A stretch of DNA of 64,000 nt from assembly GCA_023428905.1 (NCBI GenBank), contig JAEYWP010000024.1:1-64000 (forward strand), read 5' to 3'. Below the pieces are notes generated by a model. That model saw nothing but the letters and a program-made list of their open reading frames with translations, was not told where the DNA came from and ran no database searches. How positions within the stretch are numbered: position 1 is the first letter of the stretch; every line of letters begins with the position of its first letter. The DNA is from Verrucomicrobiota bacterium. Its GTDB lineage: Bacteria > Verrucomicrobiota > Verrucomicrobiia > Opitutales > Opitutaceae. The translations under genes were made by a program, and so were the position numbers. Positions 58,939 through 64,000 of the stretch are shown here, in pieces.

Positions 58939-60072
58939 TTATTTCAGTTCCCACTCGTAGTGGAATTTCGAGAGCAGCTTGGGGGCGCCTTCCGTGACAT
59001 GGACGACATCCTCGATGCGGCAGCCGCCCAGACCCGGATAATACAGCCCTGGTTCGACCGTAACGACAGATCCCTTCTTCAGGCGGTAGGCGGTGGAGCT
59101 GTTCATGCGCGGCGGTTCGTGGACAGCAAGACCCAGGCCGTGGCCCGTGCCGTGGAAGAAGCCCACCCAGCCGGCTTCCGTCTGCTTTGTTTCGTATCCG
59201 CGTTTTGCAAACACGTCCGTCACCACGCGGTGCACCTCCTGTCCATTCACCCCCGCCTTGACCGACTTGAGGGCGGCGCGCTGGGCCTCGCGCACCGCGG
59301 CGACGAGGGCGCGCTGCGCATCGCTGGCGCGACCTTTCAGGAAGGTGCGGGTCATGTCGCCGTAATAACCGCTGTTCATGACGCGGGGGAAAACGTCGAC
59401 GATGATCAGCTCGTTTGGACGGAGCGGGCCGGTGCCGCGTTCATGCGGATCGCAGGCCTGGTCGCCTCCGGCCGCGATGGTGTTAAGAGAGATGGCTCCG
59501 GCCTCGAGACAGGCGATCTCGATCGCGGTCTTGAGACGCTCGGAGGTGAGGGGAGCGCCCTGGTAAACGAGGCTTCGGCCCTTGATCCGGCTCTGGCGCA
59601 GGACCGCCTCGGCCGCGGCGATCCCGGCAGCGCTGCAGCGATTGCCTTCCGCGATGGCTCTGGCCTCCAGTTCGGACTTGATTTCGCGGCGGGGAAAGAG
59701 GGGGCCGTCGGCGACCTCGACCTTGAGTTTCAACTGCGTCAACCGGGTCGCGAGCCCGGCGGGGAAGTGCTCCGGCACAACAAAGGCGTCGATCGCGTAT
59801 TCACGGGCCAGGACGGCCACGGCCTCGGCCGGACCTACCTTGCGGTCCGGAAAGCGCGCGGCGGCCTCCTTCATCAGGGGTTCGAGTGGCAGGACCACGT
59901 CGAAGCCGGATTTTCGTTTTACCCGACCGTACTCCAGTGCGTTCAGCACGGCGTATTTCTTCCGTCCGACGGAGAAGGCGAGGAAGGCGTCCGGCACATT
60001 GACCTGCCCAAAATAGAGCTGGTCGGCATTGTCATCGGTCGCGGCGTACAGGAGGAGCGCGGTCTTGGGCAC
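58939..60072 (-). CDS. M24-family aminopeptidase (Xaa-Pro type)
   Basis: The 377-residue protein has the pita-bread fold: ELIIVDVFPRVMNSGYYGDMTRTFLKG with two metal Asp, VGFFHGTGHGLGLAVHEPPRM with the His ligand, and VVTVEPGLYYPGLGGCRIEDVVHVTEG with two Glu. The N-terminal half is a creatinase-like domain. Such enzymes remove residues next to proline in peptides. It lies just upstream of the heptose genes on the - strand, one base before the kinase, so it may be in the same transcript. Confidence 0.9.
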   Translation of the reverse strand: MPKTALLLYAATDDNADQLYFGQVNVPDAFLAFSVGRKKYAVLNALEYGRVKRKSGFDVVLPLEPLMKEAAARFPDRKVGPAEAVAVLAREYAIDAFVVPEHFPAGLATRLTQLKLKVEVADGPLFPRREIKSELEARAIAEGNRCSAAGIAAAEAVLRQSRIKGRSLVYQGAPLTSERLKTAIEIACLEAGAISLNTIAAGGDQACDPHERGTGPLRPNELIIVDVFPRVMNSGYYGDMTRTFLKGRASDAQRALVAAVREAQRAALKSVKAGVNGQEVHRVVTDVFAKRGYETKQTEAGWVGFFHGTGHGLGLAVHEPPRMNSSTAYRLKKGSVVTVEPGLYYPGLGGCRIEDVVHVTEGAPKLLSKFHYEWELK

Positions 60073-60120
60073 GTGGATTGGATTTGAGTTGGCGAGCAGT
60101 GAAGATTAGCCACCCCAGCC

Positions 60121-60672
60121 GTGAAAAGCGCAAAACCGCTCTGGCTCCTCCTCGTTCTCCTGGGTTTCGCGTTCCCGGGGTTGGCATTGACCGGCTGCAA
60201 AGAGGAGAAAGCAACGGTGGTGGAGGTGAAGCCGGCCACCGCGTATTTTCCGGTGCAACTGGGTGACAAGGTGGTGAATTTGCAGATCGCCGCGCTCCCG
60301 CAGGAGCAGCAGATGGGTCTGATGCACCGGCGCGACCTGAAGGCCGACGACGGCATGGTCTTTGTTTTTCCCGCGCCTCAGCGGATGTCGTTCTACATGC
60401 GCAACACCCCCACGCCGCTCACCATTGGCTATTTCGACGAGACGGGAGTCCTGCGGGAAAAATATGACATGCACCCGCTGGACGAAACGCCGGTGCCATC
60501 GCGCAGCACGCAGATCCAGTTCTGCGTGGAAATGCAGCAGGGGTGGTACGACCGCAATGGCGTGAAACCCGGCGCAAAGCTCGATCTCGCCGCCGTCGCT
60601 GCGGCGATGCAGGCGCGCGGTCTTGATCCAGTAGAGTTTGGCCTGCGGGAGTTTCTGCCCCCGCGGCGTTGA
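60121..60672 (+). CDS. DUF192 lipoprotein
   Basis: The 183-residue protein has a lipobox (LALTGCKEE, Cys26) and a DUF192 domain: LGDKVVNLQIAALPQEQQMGLMHRRDLKADDGMVFVFPAPQRMSFYMRNTPTPLTIGYFDETGVL. DUF192 domains are small, beta-rich and of unknown role, mostly on the outer face of the membrane. A GTG at 60121 is the start. The gene is divergent from the M24 peptidase, and its end abuts the gene on the other strand at 60673. Confidence 0.85.
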   Translation: MKSAKPLWLLLVLLGFAFPGLALTGCKEEKATVVEVKPATAYFPVQLGDKVVNLQIAALPQEQQMGLMHRRDLKADDGMVFVFPAPQRMSFYMRNTPTPLTIGYFDETGVLREKYDMHPLDETPVPSRSTQIQFCVEMQQGWYDRNGVKPGAKLDLAAVAAAMQARGLDPVEFGLREFLPPRR

Positions 60673-61146
60673 TCACTCCTCCTCGGCCTTGCGGCGGCGG
60701 GAGGTGGCGCTTTCGTCCTTCGGAATCTCGTTGTCGGTCCGAAGCATGAGGACGGGCGTCTTGTGTTTCACCCAGACGTCCACCTCCTTGAAGTGCTTGG
60801 CCGGCACATACTCGAGGGCTTCGCCGACGGTCTTGGCAGGGTGAAGGCGGCCCTTCTTCGACGCATTGTAGTCGTAGACGGCGCGGAAGATTCGGTCTGT
60901 CGCGGTGGCCGGGCTCTCGTCCTCGGGCAGTTGGAGCACCCAGCCGGTGAAGTCCTTCTTCGGCAGATCGCCGTCTGGATCGGAAATGAGGATCGCGAAC
61001 TGCTTTTTCACCGCGGGCGGTTTTTCATCCTCCGCCTCCGTCTGCGTGATCGAGTTCATGTCTTCCACGATCTGCCGGAGCAGCTTGGGATCGACCTGGT
61101 TCTTTTTCAGGATCTCCGCGACTTTGTTGACGTCGATTTTGGGCAT
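60673..61146 (-). CDS. Protein of unknown function
   Basis: The 157-residue soluble protein starts PKIDVNKVAEILKKNQVDPKLLRQIVEDMN (a helix-rich head) and continues with KQFAILISDPDGDLPKKDFTGWVLQLPEDESPATATDRIFRAVYDYNASKKGRLHPAKTVGEALEYVPAKHFKEVDVWVKHKTPVLML. The end is basic and acidic. The pattern of a helical part then an alpha/beta part is like phage or Verrucomicrobia-specific proteins. No named family is recognised. Start ATG 61146 is preferred; 61164 is an option. Confidence 0.6.
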   Translation of the reverse strand: MPKIDVNKVAEILKKNQVDPKLLRQIVEDMNSITQTEAEDEKPPAVKKQFAILISDPDGDLPKKDFTGWVLQLPEDESPATATDRIFRAVYDYNASKKGRLHPAKTVGEALEYVPAKHFKEVDVWVKHKTPVLMLRTDNEIPKDESATSRRRKAEEE

Positions 61147-61183
61147 GGAAACGCTTTCGCCCACAAAGCGCGGTTAGCTCCGC

Positions 61184-61747
61184 GTGGACAAGACAAACAT
61201 GCACACGCCTCCCAGCACCGCGCAGCGCGACGATGAACTCTTCGACGTGGTCGACACTGAGGACCGGGTGATCGGCCGCGCCAGCCGATGCGAGGTGCAT
61301 GCGCAGCGTCTGCTGCACCGCGCCATCCATGTGCTGGTGTTCGATCGCGAGGGCAGGGTCTTCCTGCAAAAGCGATCCCTGCTGAAGGACAGCGCCCCGG
61401 GGTGCTGGGAGTCCTCCTGTTCGGGGCATCTGGATGCCGGCGAAGACTACCTCACCGCTGCCGTACGCGAGCTGGCGGAAGAAATTGGGGTCTGCCTCCC
61501 TCCAGAGGCGCTGGTCTTTCGCTGCCAGCTGCCGCCTTCAGCAGACACGGGTTGGGAGTTTGTGCGTATTTTCACCGCCCGGTACGATGGCCCCGTCACC
61601 CTCAACCCGGCGGAGGTCGAACGGGGCGAGTGGTATTCGCTAGAGCAGGTTTCCGCGGGGTTGCGCGAACGGCCGCAGGCGTACACCAAGCCCCTCCGCC
61701 TCCACTGGGAGCGGGTGCGTGCGGAAGTCGAAGGAGACCCCCGGTGA
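61184..61747 (+). CDS. NUDIX hydrolase, YfcD/IDI-like
   Basis: The 187-residue protein has a complete NUDIX box, GHLDAGEDYLTAAVRELAEEIG (G-x5-E-x7-REUxEExGU). The N-terminal ELFDVVDTEDRVIGRASRCEVHAQRLLHRAIHVLVFDREGRVFLQKRS and CWESSCSGHLDAG match the YfcD group that resembles isopentenyl-diphosphate isomerase type 1. A dxs gene lies about 11.5 kb to the left, but not next to it, so an IPP isomerase role is only a possibility. YfcD members usually act on other nucleotide diphosphates. Start GTG 61184. Confidence 0.8.
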   Translation: MDKTNMHTPPSTAQRDDELFDVVDTEDRVIGRASRCEVHAQRLLHRAIHVLVFDREGRVFLQKRSLLKDSAPGCWESSCSGHLDAGEDYLTAAVRELAEEIGVCLPPEALVFRCQLPPSADTGWEFVRIFTARYDGPVTLNPAEVERGEWYSLEQVSAGLRERPQAYTKPLRLHWERVRAEVEGDPR

Positions 61748-61792
61748 ATTGCTGTTGCACGCCCCGTGCGGTGCGGTTGCCTCAGGCCTGTC

Positions 61793-62626
61793 GTGGCTGT
61801 CACCCGCATTTTCTCCGACGTCCATTTTTGCGATCCCGCCAGCTCTGTCCAGGACCTGACGCAGCTGCGGCCGCTGCTGGACGGTGCGGACCAGTGGATT
61901 GTGAATGGCGACCTGCTCGACACCCAAGTGTTGGATGACGCGAGACCGACGGTCGCCGCGATTCGGGCATTCGCCCGCGCCCAGGTGCCCGCCCATCTCT
62001 TCATCACGGGAAACCACGATCCGGACATCTCCGAGCTGCATGAACACAGCCTGGCGGGGGGGGCGATCTGGCTGACCCATGGTGATGTGCTTTACGACGA
62101 CATCGCCCCCTGGGGGCATCTCGCGGGAGAGATACGCCGCCGCATGCGGAAGCACCGCGCACACCTTTCGCTGGCGGAGTTTACCCGCCTGGAAACACGT
62201 TTCCCTGTTTTTCGCCGGGTCTGCATGAAGTTGCCGCACGACTACGACCCGCGTGCGCGCGGCCCCTGGGCGCGCCTCCTGCGCACGCTGCGCGCGACGT
62301 TTCCTCCGCACCGCGTCCTCATCATGCTGAAGGTCTGGCGCGAAATGCCGGGCAAGGCCGCCGCCCTGGCACGGGCGCAGCGACCGAATGCTCGGGTAAT
62401 CCTGATGGGGCATACCCACGCTCCCGGCGCGTGGGAACGTCCGGACGGCAGGCTCGTGATCAACACCGGCACCTTCTGCCCGCCCCGCAAGGCCTTCTGC
62501 GTCGAGGTCGAGGACGAGGAAGTCCGCGTCCGCGAGGTCGACCGTCGCAGCGGCGAATTCCGGCTCGGCGAAACCCTGCGGCGCCAGCGTGTGCGTCCCG
62601 GCACCGGAGTCGCGCAACCTTGCTGA
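61793..62626 (+). CDS. Metallophosphoesterase
   Basis: The 277-residue protein carries the calcineurin-like metal motifs in order: FSDVHFCDP, NGDLLD, TGNHDPD, THGDVLY and MGHTHAPGAW. These are the two-metal ligands of the family. Helical insert KHRAHLSLAEFTRLETRFPVFRRV lies in the middle. UDP-2,3-diacylglucosamine hydrolase (LpxH) and cAMP-type enzymes share this plan, but LpxH-specific features cannot be confirmed. A GTG at 61793 is used; the open frame begins 27 bases upstream. Confidence 0.75.
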   Translation: MAVTRIFSDVHFCDPASSVQDLTQLRPLLDGADQWIVNGDLLDTQVLDDARPTVAAIRAFARAQVPAHLFITGNHDPDISELHEHSLAGGAIWLTHGDVLYDDIAPWGHLAGEIRRRMRKHRAHLSLAEFTRLETRFPVFRRVCMKLPHDYDPRARGPWARLLRTLRATFPPHRVLIMLKVWREMPGKAAALARAQRPNARVILMGHTHAPGAWERPDGRLVINTGTFCPPRKAFCVEVEDEEVRVREVDRRSGEFRLGETLRRQRVRPGTGVAQPC

Positions 62627-62655
62627 CCTTTCCCGCGCGTACCAAACCTCTTCGC

Positions 62656-62904
62656 ATGAGCATCGATTTCGGCTGGTGGATGAAAGACCCAGAGTTGGGC
62701 AAATTTCAGGTCAACGTGAGTATCCACGGAGGCAATATCGAGTGGACGCGCAAGCAGGGGCACCATGCGCCCTGGGAGCCATATGGGCCGCCCACGGAGG
62801 AGGACTGGGAACGCCTGCTGAGCGAGGCCGAGCGCCGGGTTCCCCGCCGACTGATCTCGCCGAAGCAGTTCGACGACATCAAAAAACTGCGCGAACAGGC
62901 CTAG
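62656..62904 (+). CDS. Small conserved-looking protein
   Basis: The 82-residue protein begins SIDFGWWMKDPELGKFQVNVSIHGGNIEWTRKQG, a beta-rich part with several tryptophans, and ends in helices PTEEDWERLLSEAERRVPRRLISPKQFDDIKKL. The start is the ATG at 62656. No family name is recognised, but the composition is coding-like and the frame sits neatly between two other genes. Just after it, GTGCGCG and CGCGCAC can pair as a hairpin at 62905-62931. Confidence 0.6.
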   Translation: MSIDFGWWMKDPELGKFQVNVSIHGGNIEWTRKQGHHAPWEPYGPPTEEDWERLLSEAERRVPRRLISPKQFDDIKKLREQA

Positions 62905-62944
62905 GTGCGCGCGACGTGCGTACGCGCACCCGGAACCGCCGTTC

Positions 62945-63274
62945 TCAGTCCGCACCCTGCAGGACCTGGGTGATCGCGAGCGCGATCCGATCCCAGGATT
63001 TGGTCTCGGCCTCTAGCTGTTTTCGCCCCGACTTGGTGAGTGAGTAGAATTTGGCGCGGCGGTTGTTTTCCGACTGGCCCCACTCGGAGGTGATCCAGCC
63101 CTTCTGCTCCATCCGATATACCGCCGGATAGAGGGAGCCTTCCTCCACCTTCAGAACATCCTGCGAGAGGAGGTGGATCTTTTGTGCGATCCCAAAGCCG
63201 TGCATCGGCCCCGCGCTAAGGACGCGGAGGATGAGCAGGTCAAGGGTGCCCTGGAGGAGTTCGATCTTGGACAT
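62945..63274 (-). CDS. PadR-family transcriptional regulator
   Basis: The 109-residue protein is a PadR winged helix-turn-helix: ELLQGTLDLLILRVLSAGPMHGFGIAQKIHLLSQDVLKVEEGSLYPAVYRMEQKGWITSEWG, then a helical dimerisation end (SLTKSGRKQLEAETKSWDRIALAITQVLQ). GTLDLLILR and EGSLYPAVYRMEQKG are the family landmarks. PadR proteins of this subgroup are usually beside, and control, a MacB/FtsX-type permease, which is the next gene here on the same strand, 18 bases downstream. Confidence 0.93.
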   Translation of the reverse strand: MSKIELLQGTLDLLILRVLSAGPMHGFGIAQKIHLLSQDVLKVEEGSLYPAVYRMEQKGWITSEWGQSENNRRAKFYSLTKSGRKQLEAETKSWDRIALAITQVLQGAD

Positions 63275-63292
63275 GGGTAAGGAGGACTGAGG

Positions 63293-64000
63293 TTATTCGG
63301 TGCGCAGGGCCTTCATCGGATCAATGCTTGCGGCGCGGCGCGCCGGCCACCAGCAGGCCAGTGCAGTGGTGGCGAGCAGGGTGACCATCACCAGCGGGAA
63401 CACGACGGGATCGATGGGCGGCAGGCCGAAGAGAATCTTCGAAAGAGCGAAGCCGAGGGCGAGGGCGAAGAGCGTGCCGGCGGCGATCCCGACCAGCGTC
63501 AGCCGCACCCCTTCCCGCACGATCCAGGAAACGACGCCGTCACGCGACGCCCCCAGAGCCATGCGGATGCCGATCTCCTGGGTGCGTTGGGTCACTCCGT
63601 AGGACACCACCGCATACAGGCCCATCACCGCGAGGAAAAGGCTGATGGCTCCCTGCATGCCCGCGAGGGTCGCCCCGAGGCGCATGGGCATGAGCCCGTT
63701 GACGCTGCCGCGGATGTGCGCCTCCATGGTGGATACCTGATACAACGGCAGATGCGGATCGAGCCGCAGGATCGCGTCCCGCACGGAATCGGTGAGGGCG
63801 GCCGGGTCGGCGCGCGCCCGGACCAGGAGGGACGCCGGCGCCGTGTAGTCCTGCTGCAATGACACGTAGAAGAACGGGCGCGGAGCCTCGCCCACCATCT
63901 GGTAGCGGCCGGTCGGCACCACCCCGACCACCTCGATCAGCTCGTTGTCACCCGACCACATCCGGAAGCGCTTGCCCAGCGCCTCCTCCCCGGGCCAGCA
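63293..64000 (-). CDS. MacB/FtsX-type ABC permease, C-terminal part (cut by the window)
   Basis: The frame runs off the right edge; the visible 235 residues are the end of the protein. A soluble periplasmic part (LIEVVGVVPTGRYQMVGEAPRPFFYVSLQQDYTAPASLLVRARADPAALTDSVRDAILRLDPHLPLYQ) is followed by three membrane helices of an FtsX-like permease domain with YGVTQRTQEIGIRMALGASRDGVV between the first two, and an end with WPARRAASIDPMKALRTE. This is the type common in Acidobacteria and Verrucomicrobia, in large numbers, without a linked ATPase gene. It is coupled to the PadR gene. Confidence 0.88.
   Translation of the reverse strand, partial: CWPGEEALGKRFRMWSGDNELIEVVGVVPTGRYQMVGEAPRPFFYVSLQQDYTAPASLLVRARADPAALTDSVRDAILRLDPHLPLYQVSTMEAHIRGSVNGLMPMRLGATLAGMQGAISLFLAVMGLYAVVSYGVTQRTQEIGIRMALGASRDGVVSWIVREGVRLTLVGIAAGTLFALALGFALSKILFGLPPIDPVVFPLVMVTLLATTALACWWPARRAASIDPMKALRTE

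Noticed and set aside
61184..61747. Isopentenyl-diphosphate isomerase (idi)
   Set aside because: The domain resembles IDI, but the N-terminal pattern is closer to the YfcD group, so I keep the general NUDIX call.

Overview
The window looks like chromosomal DNA of a Verrucomicrobium, most likely an Opitutaceae-like bacterium. This rests on high GC, a lexA-imuA-imuB-dnaE2 operon headed by a TGTTC-N4-GAACA operator (the form I recall for verrucomicrobial LexA), the mix of Gram-negative LPS-core heptose genes with menaquinone genes, core genes that mostly lack Shine-Dalgarno sequences, and dispersed CACGGAT-type repeats. No rRNA, tRNA, CRISPR array, prophage or intact insertion sequence was seen. 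Species-level assignment cannot be made from the sequence alone.

Positions 1 to about 23,250 form an accessory-like stretch. It opens with decayed mobile and toxin remnants: an IS110-type transposase tail and a 5'-truncated PIN/VapC gene. About 35 small genes follow, nearly all on the + strand and mostly one domain each: several GNAT acetyltransferases, OsmC, DUF2200, DUF1810, DUF1801, DUF488, DUF3795, DUF4272, a small alarmone-hydrolase-like HD protein, a BLUF photoreceptor, a glyoxalase-fold protein, a GFA zinc protein, a transglutaminase-like protein, TspO and two paralogous lipoproteins. Many are coupled by 4-base stop/start overlaps. Two genes here (2229-3106 and the DUF2243 gene at 10083-10543) carry apparent frameshifts.

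Positions 23,300 to 49,970 hold core metabolism. The methyl cycle pair metK-ahcY has an inverted-repeat operator candidate upstream. A compact housekeeping run follows: mannose-1-phosphate guanylyltransferase, ruvX, truA, comF, accD, folC and an M13 peptidase. Next come purA and guaB (purines), a three-BON-domain protein with a DUF1328 membrane peptide, menC-menE (menaquinone), galE, a ketosynthase-ACP-flavoprotein trio, a secreted beta-propeller-like protein, and xseB-dxs (isoprenoids).

Positions 50,000 to 64,000 carry two clusters of inverted repeats, the SOS mutasome operon on the - strand, heptose synthesis genes (a PfkB-type heptose kinase and gmhB), an M24 peptidase, several small conserved proteins, and at the edge a PadR regulator with the C-terminal part of a MacB/FtsX-type permease.

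The most interesting points are the AccD that lacks three of four zinc-ribbon cysteines, the ketosynthase-ACP-CrtI-like flavoprotein set, the operator and possible folded element before metK, and the long inverted repeat between imuB and dnaE2.
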